Below, piece by piece: positions 10,361-23,200 of a stretch of 64,000 nucleotides of DNA (the first letter of the stretch is position 1; each line of letters opens with the position of its first letter). The notes beneath the pieces were generated by a model. That model worked only from the letters and a program-made list of their open reading frames with translations, made no database searches and was not told where the DNA came from. The translations under genes and the position numbers were made by a program. Source of the stretch: Chaenocephalus aceratus (lineage: Eukaryota; Chordata; Actinopteri; Perciformes; Channichthyidae); assembly GCA_023974075.1 (NCBI GenBank), contig CM043792.1, positions 9,281,456 to 9,345,455 of the forward strand, given 5' to 3'.

Positions 10361-13300
10361 CTGAATGAGTTGAGAGAGAAGCGGTGAATCAACTCGAGCC
10401 AGTGAGAAATCCCTGCATCTAGCTCCAAGTGGTTACCATACAGCCATATTGCCTCACGCATATCTCCAATGAAAAGTAATGACACAACTGCATAACATTG
10501 TCTATCTTGACCTCCAATCTTAATACAGTTGTCACCAATTCTCCGACTGTATACATTGTTATCGCACATCCTTGTGATATGTGCATGTGCAGCGAAGTGA
10601 GATTTTGTTCGTAGTCGATTTGGAGGGAAATTGATTTTCGGGTCACATCTATGGGATGAAGAGAGTGCAATTCCACATCTTATGCAACGAAAGCAATTCC
10701 ACCCTCTGCTATACTACCAGTTAGCTCATTTTAATTCGATGTTGTGGGGAAATGAGCTGAATACATAATCAACTTCTGGAATCAAACATTTGTTTGAAGA
10801 ACCCGTGACCTGTTTAGGACCAGAGTTGGGTGTAACGCGTTACTGTAATAATATTACTTTTGTCGGTAACGGAGTAGTGTAACACGCTACTTTTATAATT
10901 CAGTAATCACACTACAGTTACTAACATTGCCCCGACACGCGTTACTTCGTTACTTACTAAAATCAGTCATAATCACACTGACAGACAGTGCTGCTCTTTA
11001 CTACACTGTATTTAAAACATTTTATCACATGTGTAGCAAAGGCAAAACTCTGCAACTAGAAATGAAAATAAGTTTACTAAGATTGATTATGCAAAAAAAG
11101 TATCCAGGGATTGCCATTTACAATGCAGTAATCAACCAAAACTAATGATATGATCAACTATATGAATATATGGAAAATATAATTAATATTTTCATTGTAC
11201 TGTGAAGGTAAAACAAAACACCAGCATTAGCTTTCGACTCAAGCGTGCTGGACTTCTGCCCCGTGTAGAGAGTGTTTTCAGGATCAGGACTTTGTTATAC
11301 GGCTGCTACTCCTGTCCACTTTCAAAAACACACCACGCTCACTCACTCACTCTCGCTCCACAAATGCACACGCTACACACGTATCCCATCCCCTCTCTCT
11401 CTTAAAGGGATAGGCTGCCCTAGATCGCAATAACCTACAATTATAAGTTAAAGTAAAACATCGGCATTGGCAACATTGTTACTGTTAACATCGGAATCAG
11501 CATCGGCTGAAAAAGGTGAAATTGGTGCATCCCTACTACTTACTTTGAATACTACGCAAGCCATTACTTTTCTGGGAAGGCTTTGCAGGAACTTGGTCCC
11601 ATTCAGCCAAGAGAGTTTTAGGGATGTCCAACACTGTGTTGGGTGATAAGGTCTGGGTCGCAATCTGTGTTGTAAGGCCCTGACAGAAAATGCTAATTAT
11701 TCGACGTCATTGGGCAACTTTTTGCCATGTTTTTGCGTCGTGTCCCGCACTGTCTACATTTTTGCCACTTCCAACGTCCTCTGTAGGCAATATAAATTAC
11801 TCTTAGATTAACTGTACAGCATTAATGAGTCCCTATTTTGCTTTTTGGGGTTTTCTATTTCTTGTAGTGTGTTACATACGTTTTTGTGCATGTAAATGGT
11901 CTGCAATGGTCTCCAGAAGGAGTTTCTCCCCCACACACTCCCCACCTTGCCTGAAATGCCAACATTGGACTGTTTTTGTTTAACAAAGAGCCTTAAAATG
12001 TAACAACATAGTATGAAGAGATTATATGATTGTCCATATTGGGCAGGACCCAAAATGATGGGTATTAATCTACTGTACTTACTTTTGCTACTACAAAACC
12101 ATCCATTATTCTTGGAAGGATTTGCAGGGACTTGGTCCCATTCAGCGACGAGAGCATCAGGGAAGTCCAAAACTGTGTGATTAGGTCTGGGTCGCAATCT
12201 GTGTTGTAAGGCCCTGACAAAGCCGATTATCAGATGTCAGTCGAGTTTGGACGTCGTTTAGCTCTAGGTTTGTCTTGCGCTGTATTTTTAGATTCTATAT
12301 ATATATATATATCAGTTTCTCCTTTTGAATAAAGAATACAGACTACCACTCCAGGGGGAGTAGTCACCTATCACGAAGGCACACAACATATGTAATAGCT
12401 GGCTGTTGGCTGTATTCTTGGTGGTGTGCAACTTTTTTGCCAAGATTCAGGCAAACATGAGGCGACACAACAGTTGGCCCTGTCACAACTTATTTGATTT
12501 TGCGTTGGTGTGTCAGGGCCTTTAGTTCATTGCAAAGGTGTTGGATGGGGTTCAGATCACAATTAAGTTCTGACACATCAAATTGGGTCAACACTGTTTA
12601 TTTATGGACCTGACTTTGTGCATGGGGGCACTGTCATGTTGAGATAGGGCTCTGTGATATGGAAAACATTTTCTATCCCGATATATTCTTTAATATCTCT
12701 ATAATGATAAATATATATATATATATATATATATAGCATGTTTTCTGGTAATTCAATCAAGAGTCTATATCAGGGGTCTGCAACCTTTTTGATCAAATGA
12801 GCCATTTTGCCCCCTTTTCCAACAATGTTTTTTGTCTGGAGCCGCAAAACATATTTGATAGCTTGATGGCTTATAAAGTTGTATTTATTGTTATATCATA
12901 GACAAAAACTACATTTTCTTTGCATTTATTATTTATTACATTATAAAACTGTTTACCTCTAATAATAAACAAATAACTCTTATAAGGAGAATACAAAAAA
13001 ATACAAAGGCCTAATTTAAAATAAATCAACACAGCACTTGGGGAGTCCTCTGCACATTTAAAGGAAACAAAAATACAATTAAAATGGACCCACTTTGAAA
13101 TAAATAAAACATATGGCTGCACCCTAAAAAGAGTTAACTGATTGAATTATGACTGAAGATCGTCAGCTGTCTTCCTCTCCCGTGTTGTTCCTCGATACGT
13201 AAAGGCTGCAGCACCTTTGGCAACTTCTCTCTACATATCAAACATACCGGCAAACCAGCATTGTTTGCTTGAAAGCATATAACTGGGGAGAGCTTGGGAT

Positions 13301-16300
13301 CAGGTTATTCACCTGCAAGAAAAGACGCTGGCGCGGGACCGTCGCAGGATGCATATTTTAGTTGACCTAATGAAAAACGTTTAGTTTTTTATTTATGTGT
13401 CACAGTATCACCTCAAAATAGAAGATACGAAACATTTTCAACCATGCAACAAAATGTAAATAGTCCTATAAATACTATTTTTTCTTTTCTTTTATTTCCT
13501 TTTTTGTCTAAGCTCAAGGGAGCCAGAGCAGAGCATGCGCATGCGCATGCGCATGCGGCTCAAGAGCCCCAGGTTACCGACCCCTGGTCTATATGAATAA
13601 CCGCAATGAAAAGCCTATTTGTGTATTTGCCTATTTGTCATCTGCAAAAATGTTGACCGAAAGTTTAAAAAAACAAGATATCTCTTAATTTGAATCAAGA
13701 CGGCAGGACAAAACAACTAAAAGAGCTCCAAAGGTACATACAATGGTTGACATAGGTGTCCCCCATACTGTACATACGCTTCTCATTTGTTTATCCATTT
13801 AAGATGCAGGCAAAATCTAAACCCAAGAAGTAACCAATATGAAATGCCTTATTAATTATTTCCTACTACTGGGGATACAAAGTCTATTCATTTGTATCAT
13901 CTGTAGAATATAAATATGTTTTTATTTTTCACAAGTCAATAACCCCTTTATCAGTCACTCACATAGAGTAATCTATATAGTCTCGACAAGAGGCTTAATC
14001 TGCACAGTTTACCATGTGGGAATAGATGTGTCACAGTTAGGAGAAATAAGAGGTGAGAAGAGCAGTTTCCCCCTTTTTGTTTCATTTTCTGTACATGGAT
14101 CAAATACACTATACTTCTGATATTGAGTAAGTTGGTGTAAACGGGAGCTAACTCAAAGCCAAACATTAGTCTGTTTATTTCACATGCATCAGCTGTGCTT
14201 CTGTAAAGGTCATGATATTCCTGGAGGGCTCAACAAAAACTAATTCTGGACAAAATGTTTTTCCTCCCACATAATCTCTGCTGTGTATGCAGGACGGGGG
14301 ACAATCCTTTCTGATCACACCAGTCAGTAAAGCTTGTAATGACGGAATCATATAAATGAAAGGGAGGGGGAGTGCAATCCCAACTCTCTGTGGACTTTTC
14401 AGTTATTCCTCTCTCCTGCCAGTCATATTGATCAGTCTGGCTGTTTGTCGAGCGCTCCACTCATGGGCTTTTAGTCCAGTCAATCAGAATTTCTAATTCG
14501 AGGAAAATATACCGAGATGAATAACATCACGACCCTGCTCAGACTGTAATGATCTCACCAAATAAACACATTTTACACTTCATATTGAAAAGTTAACTCA
14601 GAGAAAAAAACACTGCCACTCCAGTTGCATAGTACGGAGCCCTGGAGGGTTCATAGAGAGAAAAATAAATAAAACGAGGCCACGTTTTATTAATTCGTGC
14701 GCACGAGATATAATTCGTGGCCTCAATTGAAATAAAACGAGGCCACGCTTAATTAATTTGTGCACACGATATACTTTCTTGTTCGCACAAGATACTTGTT
14801 ATGGTAAAACACATCGAACTGCCCGATTATTACGCCATATTATTAGTTTTATGAAGAATATGTCCGGTCGCCAGGGCGTGAGTGTGTGGGCATTTGTTTA
14901 TGATAGTGTCGTTCGTTCCGGTGCACTCCGGCAGGACTATAGCACTACATCGAGATTGAGATTTCTTTCACTTGGGAATACACATAACTATGGAGTTAGC
15001 CAGATGTGTGTACATTATTGTTCATGGTCATTTGAAAACAAATGCTGGTGTCGGACATACACAAGCACACCGAACACACACACACACAGAGCGGAGCTGA
15101 GCACAAACACATACACACATCTCCTTCATAAAATGAGTAATAGGGGGAATACTCAGGTAGTTATATGTGTGTAGAGGTGTGTGTGGTTAAACGTAGCAGC
15201 CTCGATCTCTATTCAGCGGTTCTAATGAAGGGACACACAGTGAAGTAAACCGTAAAAGGCACAGCTCTTTGCAGCTGGTGCTGCTCTTCTCAGATTCTGC
15301 TGAGTTACATGTTACATGTTATGTACGACGAAGCCAGTTCAACAGACCCTGGATATGTTTGAGTTACCCGGCTTAACTAACCCTAACAAACGCGATCTTG
15401 CTAGGCGGTCCTAAGAAGCTGGTTATCAACTCAGTAAATCAACCAGGGTTTCTCTGTCCGGCTGAGAGCGCGTTCATGTGAAAGGGACGGGTTTAGCGAC
15501 ATTTGACCAATCACAAACATGGAGAAGCGTGCTGACAGTGCAGCGTCATACTTCATGAATGAATAGTAAATAGCAAATCCTGCTTCGTAGTACAGGCCAC
15601 TGGTGCCGCAGAGATTTCATAAAGAGAAGGAGGTGTTCCTTCTCTAAAACAGCTGTGGGCAGCAGATACTGTGAGAGTCACAGACATGAATACATAGATC
15701 AAAGCAGACTGGTTTACAGACTCTCCTGTTTTGCGAATCCGGTGCTTAAACAAATAGCTCTAAACCCCTGGCCAACATGTCCCTAAATGAAGTCCGAGTT
15801 TGAAATATATCTCAAATAATGTATGCACTGCCATTTCTCCACATAAACATAACAGTCTGCAATGAAACCGTTGTCTCCTCTGTGCTCCACTTACTACTTG
15901 GCGCACCAGTAACTTTCTCGTGCGAACGAAATACTATCTCGTCTGCACAAAATAGTATTTTGTGCGAACGAGAAAGTATATCGTGCGCACAAGATACTTT
16001 GTTTCCCCTCCATGAACCTTTAGGGGCTCCGTAGCATAGTAATATTACAGGAAATCCATTGGGAAAATACTTCATATTTTTGGTTTATAACCGGCTAGTT
16101 GGACTGTAATTTAAGTGTTTGTGCGTGTGGCAGCCTGAACATTTTAGCTTTTCAGTCCTGTATATATCACCCTGCCTAATAACATCAGTGACAGAAACAC
16201 TCCTTGTCTTCCTACCAGGCTTCTTTACTCCATCATTACTCTCTTTCTGTCATGTTTTTCCTCCATCTTCCCAAGTTACCTTGACTTTTAAATCCGGGAG

Positions 16301-17197
16301 GAAGTTGTAACACCAGCTGAACAACGACTCTTGGGAAATAGCAAAACAACTGCATTAGATAAGACCATTGAGGTGATTTAGGTTTAATAAATACAAAAGT
16401 TGAGTGTGATGCGAGTTATCGGCCTGTAAAGTGTCAGGCTGAGGCCGGTTACACATTGGTGGTGCATGAACGTAAAAGAGAGGCTGCCCTGTAAACGTAT
16501 ACAATAAGAAGGCTGGCAAAGAGGCAATCAAAAGATGGAATTGATTTTCAGCTCTCAGGCAACAGAAAGTTAAGCACTGCAAAGGTGTCGCCTCACACAA
16601 AACTCTTCTGAAATGAGCACAATGTAAGGCTCTGAAGGGGTGAGAAAAATACTTTATTCTACCACTAAAGGTTTATGTAAAGGTCAGCGTGATGGAGATG
16701 AGTGCTAAAATCAGGGGACACATTTGGGTTCAAGTTGCTGCTCAAGAACTCCTCTGTCAGTAATGGAAAGTGTTTCTCTTTGACCAAACCCTTATGCCTT
16801 ATACTAGCCAAACCTGGCTATCTAAGAAAATCTCTTCATAGCAAAATGACCAATCGAATCCATGTTACTGTCACTGGATTCAATTTACATTTCAAAGTCT
16901 TACAATTGGAGGAGACGCTTTTACCACCAGAGCCAACTCTTCTGTTTGTCTTTGATAGCACAGCGCAGAGGACGAGGATATTAAGACAGCTAAATAAATC
17001 TCTAATCTACTGGCTCGCAGGGGAGAACAATGCCCTTCAACATGTACGTCCATCAGCAGGACAGGAGGCCCATATAAAAGTGAAAGTTGTTATTAGAAAC
17101 AGCTCAACAGGAATACAAAAGGAAGGAAGAACAAAGGCTTTAGTTTGAAGGTGATCAGTCTTTGTTAGCTTCCTTCTGTAACCTGTTCCTGCCTTTC

Positions 17198-17228
<31 letters not shown>

Positions 17229-20200
17229 TAATATTGTCTCTATTCTTGACGCCACACAGTTGCTGCTGTTTTGTGCACTGCATCTTGCAGAAGTGCAGGT
17301 AGGCAGAAAAAAATATATATATATTTCATATATTTTCCTGATTGATATGAAGAAGACTGGTATGCAGCATCTGTATGTGTTGTGTCCCGTCAAAAGTGTT
17401 GAGTCTAGTCATGTTTCATGTTTTTGTTTAGTCAATTTTTGTATTGTCTCCCACTTCCTATTTTGTTTTGACACTCACCTGTTACGTTTCATTCCAGGTT
17501 CCTTGACTCCCTACCCTTGTGTGTGTCTCCCGCTCTCATGAGCGCCAGCCCCACCCCTGATTGTTTCCACCTGTGCCCAGTTACCTCTTGTTTAAATTCC
17601 CCAGGGTGTTTCTCAATCACGAGTAAAGCTGCTCCAGAGCCACTATTTCAAGCATACTACGTCATCGAGTGCCGCCGAAATACTCTTCCAATGTCCAGCA
17701 TACTTGGAATTCTACCGAGCCCGGCCTACTTCATTTGGAGAAATTTCGAGACTGCACATGTGTAGACTCCGCGGTCTTAAAATCCCCACAATGTTTTGCG
17801 CACGGACCAATTTCCCCAAATCTGGTGGAAAATGTAAGGCGGGGCCTCTCATATGACGCACACTTGCTCGCCTGTTCCACTCTTTGTTTTCCGAATGCCA
17901 GGAAGTATTCTTGCCTCGCTTCTGAAGCAAGACGCTCCGAAGACATGTGCTACCAAGCAAGCATACTCGAGATTGAGATACACCCCCAGTCTCCCCTTGT
18001 TTTGTGTCAGTTTGTCTTGTCCTGTCCCTATGCAAGTAGTCAGCGTGCCTGCGATTACTCATCTTGCCTCACGCCTGATTTATGCTCTCAAGTTATTTTG
18101 TAAGTGTTGTTCCTTACTTAGTGAGCGATTTTCTTTGTGCCTTTTTTTAGCCTTTTTGTCACCTCGTTAAGAGTGTCGATCATTTTTTGTGTACACATTT
18201 TGGAAATAAAGTATATTACTTATACTTTACCTCTGTCTCCTGGGTCGTGCATTTGAGTCCTTTTCCCTGTGTATCCAAGTTCGTAACAGTATTATACAAT
18301 AGGGCTTTTCTATTGGCATTTATGCCAAGCCGACTCTAACATGAGGCGTTGATTTACATTTCTAACAGTTTAAGGATTGTACTGAGTTGTGCCCGATATG
18401 GACCATCAAATTACTATTACTACGTATTATTATTATCATACTATTTTAGTAACATGTTTAACCACTTTGATTATTCCAAATACCTAGTCCTTTTTTTGTT
18501 TTTTCCAAAGAAAATATTAAAGATATTAAATATTATGCTCATTTTCAGGTTCATATTTGATTTTGTACTGTCACATGCTTACATGCTTTAATGCTTTGGG
18601 GGGGTGCTGCCAGGGCGAGATGAGGGCGGTCCGTGCAGGGGGGGTGGAGTTACTTTGGTTCGAGAAGTCGCTCCGCAATGGAAATAGTTCTCGAGTTCCT
18701 GCTTTGCTAACAAAATAATGCAATCCAAGAAAATGTGTAGTGTATAATGCCTGGCAAACTTATCTAGTATCCTATCCATGTGAACCTGCTTTATTTGTGA
18801 GTGGATCTCACATACTCTAGGGGGTCCAGGATCATGCTCCCCCGGGAAGATTTTTTTTAAATATTACATAATTAGCTTTTGAAGCACCTGGGGCTGTTTA
18901 CTATTTTTGGATGTTTAACTGAACACCCATACAACCAGTGGAGGAAGTGAACTCCCTCCAGTCAGGACGTCCACAACACATCCGCCCCCCTGTGGTTAAA
19001 TTAATCAATCTCCAGACAAGTCAATGAAGCAACATATAAACGTGTGTGCGTGGGTTTTCTTGTAATATATTTTTAACGAGATGGAGGGTAGGAGGTGTGT
19101 GTGATGTTGTACTTTGTGTGGGGAAACTATCCTTTTATTAAATAGTTAATGGATATCAATGGTGCTCTGACTCTTCTGAATGGTCTTTGCAAACAGACCA
19201 GTGATGTATGAAATGACTGCCTTTAGCAAGATCAATGAAACCAACAATGTACCTGCCGAACAAAACTGCAATTTGTCTTTATTGTTACATAACCGTTTAG
19301 CAACAGTCAAATAGAAAATACATTTTTTGTGCACACAAAAACTGATCCTTTGAAGGAAAGAAACCATAATGTTTTATCAACATATTGTGAAAGGCTCACC
19401 TTGTCCCACTGTCTCTCTCTGTCCAAAGTGATTATTGTCATGGCTGGATTCACCAGGTAACCGTTATTGTTGAAGGAGAAGTCCTTGTGTTCCCAGGTTA
19501 CATTCAACATGTGCCTACAGAGAAACAAAGAGAAAGATGATCATAATTGACATTTAAAAAAAAACAACAGTATGCAATTTCCTGTAATCAAAACACCGTC
19601 TATACTTTCTTCTTGATGGACTATACTGTATATTTGAGTACTGTCCTGAATCTGAACGTTTAAACACCAAAACCCAGAAGATGCTCATCTCACCATCATA
19701 TAACAGATGTCTTGGCTCTATAGTTGGAAGTATGACTGAAGTACGAACTATAACATTGATTTCTATAACATTCTGTACAGAACTTTATGGTCAGCAGAGG
19801 ACGAACCCCTTTACTTTGATCAACCTGAAGTTTCTTCCGGCACCACCATAGGGTTGACTTTTTAGTTCCTTTTTGAAATATCTAGACAACTATTCTGGTT
19901 TGCTTTTTATTTTGGTAAAGATATAGACTTTCGCCTCAGGAACTTAAATCTTTTTTCATGCCCTCAGTTTTCATCAAGAGACATGATCAACATTTTAATT
20001 GACTTAATACTTTGGTTCAGAGTCGTTCACAGTCCGTCAACATCTGGTGAAAGAGATATATCAGGAAGGATTTTAGGGAATTTTTCCAAATTAGGCACAA
20101 ACATCCAATGATGAACTGATTATAGTCAAGGCCAATGTGACTATAATAGTGTTACCGTAATATAATGATGCCATGATTTTAGTTTTTGTAGCTCATGCAA

Positions 20201-23200
20201 ACATCACAATACAGTGGGCATTTAGCTCATGTGCGGCCTCACATAGGCACAGCGTCGTCTCATTTTTTATTTAAAAACATTTTTGTTCTATTTAAATTTC
20301 ATACATATTGCATTTATACTGTTTGAAATGTTTCCCAAGTTGTGGGAATAGCATGTGACTCTTGTGTCATAGCCATTTTAGGCTGATTGGATAAGTTCAC
20401 AAATGCCTTTTCACCGCACAGAAAGCTGTGTCGTTGTCATAACAGAGACACAAGGTTTCCTGACAGCTTCTGCACCGTGATACAAAAACTGTGATCTCCT
20501 TTGATTCCATTGTGTCCTCACTCACTTCCTGTTATATTAGACCTGCGACGCGGCTCTCTCACCTCAGCCGACACTCCAGCAGAGGTGATGAAAGCCTGCT
20601 GGGAGGAGAATAGCCTTCCGCTCTTGTCTGTGTGAAAAGCCTATTTAATCTTGTAATCTGCAATAATCCCATTAACAGGTGAGCTGACTCATTATCAAAA
20701 GCTTGTGTGAAAAAAAATCTCCAATCAAGTGAGGACAAATCTGAGAACCGCGGGGGATGGTAATGTTTGATCTGGCTGGAAAGAATAAATTATGAACTAT
20801 AAAGTTAATGGAAAGCGCTTTGTTCTGTCTTCCCAACCTTCATGTTACAGACCAGAGCTGCTGCTACGCAAATCAAGCCTGCTGGGTTTAGGAAGTCTAA
20901 CAGAAGGGGAGTTGTACAGTATCAAAGCTGAGATAAGGTTCACTGCACTACATTCTGGACGTTTTGGGTTTACAAAAGAAAAAGTTGTCTACCCTACGGC
21001 TCTGAAGACTCCATAAGTAAAAAAGCTTCTGACATCAGAGAGAGAAAGTGATGTTTCATAATGCAAGAGTACTGTCTGACGATGTTAGCATCCCTTGGTG
21101 ACCATACAACAACATGCTTTGAACACACATTGGCCTGTATGACCTCGGTTTATATGAGCTAAAAGCTGATGCTGGTTCCTTTCTGGCTCTTCCCTCGGCT
21201 GATTGAAACATTTTCCCTAAAAAAAAAAAGTGCTCTACATTGCGTAGCACAGATGGCGTCAGATGGCTCTTTTGGACATGATTTAAATAAGGAGAAGCCC
21301 CACCCTTTATCGTCATCAACACCAACCCACCCAGCTTTCAAGGGATATAGGGGAGCGCTAAGTGCGGAGGACAAGAGCTGATGGATTGCAGTGAGGCTGA
21401 GGACAGTTTGGGAATGTGACAGTCGCCATAAAATGCGCTTCACAGCACCAAACAGATGGGAAGTCATGAATAAATAAACAACATCTGAACTCTTTGTCTC
21501 GCCAGGTCCAACAGATGTAAGTCAAAGACATTCCTGTTGTAACCTCATGATTTATCAGGATTTAAAGAGAATCATGTTCCCAATGTAAACATCAGCCAAC
21601 ATTCTTCTGTTGTATCCCAACAAGGTTATGCAGATAATAATCTACACGTGTAAATCGAGGCAATGGAAGAGCATATGACCTCCAAGGTGCATGACGAGTA
21701 ATGACTGTCCTCTGTGAGAGACAAAGGCAGAAGTAGTGCTTTGTCACCAAAAGACTGCAGATTGCCTACTAATTGTCTGCATTGCTTTTTTAAATTCTTG
21801 ACTAAAGTCTTAATCTCAAGCAACAACGTTTATTATGATCCAAGCCTATCCATTCATAAGAGTCATTATTAAGGAGAGCCGTGACCTCAGACCTATTCTA
21901 CTTTCTAGGTGTAAGGACTAAATAATGTCATTAAACAAGCTTTAGTCCTGAAGATTATATTTTGTATTGGATTTGACTCTTACAGTAACTTTAATATTCA
22001 TTGTAGTCAGGAGTTCAATTTGAAAATGAAAGTATCCATAGAGTGTAGTTCATGTTTAAACGCATCAAATCAACACACTTGAGATAGTCTAGAGCTACAT
22101 GGGTTCATACTGTATACCACCATTAGCACCATTAACAGCCATCCACTACACAGTTGTTTCTGTGGGACGATCCTCCACTCAGTAACTCACTGTTGGCATT
22201 TATGACCACTGACTTCAAGTGGCCTAAGTGGCCATTTTTTGTTCAATGTGAGTGTAGTTTGCTAAGAGAACCACCATAGGCCACTAACTCCTTTTTTAAC
22301 AAGCATCACAATGTGTTAGTGCCTTTTTGATGTAGAAGAGCTGTACAAAGAATGTATGTCCAACCCCGCTGTCAAATATCCTTTAAAACATTTACAAAAT
22401 GTAAAATACTTTGATCTATTCCACAGAAACCATGAAGCATGAGGTCTTCCAAATAACAGTGGTATTCAAATAATGGCCATGAATTAAAATACCAGCAGTT
22501 GACTAACAATACAGAACACGTGCAGTTTCTAAAGATATGATGAAACACATAGAGGGGAAGGAAGGAATTGAAAGTGTACATTTCCATTGTGTGTTTTTTT
22601 ATTAAAAAAGTGTTTGTAATTTTAGTTATATTTATACTGAACTATTGGATTAAATATATTTCCAATATCTTCTACTTGGCTGTTTCTTAGATTGCTGCAA
22701 AGTGACTGTCAGTACAACTTTACATGTTCTGCTCTTTTATATGATTAAAGACTTACTAAGAAATAGACTAATGTTGTCTTCTCAGCTGCCTAAAAGCTTT
22801 AATGTGAAACATGCGTTCAGGAAGTGTTGAGTTGAATTGTCAGTTCCTGAAAGCAACTAAAAGTGGACGGGTTTTGTGGAAAAGAACATAGTCGTGAATT
22901 TATCAAGACAACATGTAAACATGGACAAGAATCAACAGCAACAGGAGCAGATAAAAAAACAAGCTCCCCACTAAAATCTAAAATATCATAACATATAAAG
23001 TGAATATTAGAAATACCTGAACAGAGTGTCATTACTAGCAGATGGCTTGACCGGGTTGTGACAGTCACTTTGGCCCTCGGGAACGAAGCCCCTCTGTGTC
23101 TGAAAGCTCTGCACGCCCTTCACCACGATAGCCACCCCGTCCCGCACCATCTTCCTCAGGCTCATCCTCCACCGGTCTGTGATGATGCTGATGAGCCCCA

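Larger units (their letters stand above)
10361..19399 (-). other. grin2c intron 3
   Basis: About 9.0 kb between exons 3 and 4. It contains two Tc1-like direct copies, AT microsatellites, a hAT element (12771-13586), a 1.4-kb unclassified TIR element (14633-16033) and an LTR-like repeat (17384-18289). No extra exon was recognised. Stretches 13595-14626 and 16040-17383 look like ordinary AT-rich intron, apart from a short (GATT)n run near 17208-17229. Confidence 0.7.

Noticed and set aside
14758..15174. 138-codon plus-strand frame inside the 14633-16033 element
   Set aside because: Spans simple CA repeats and has no transposase motifs.
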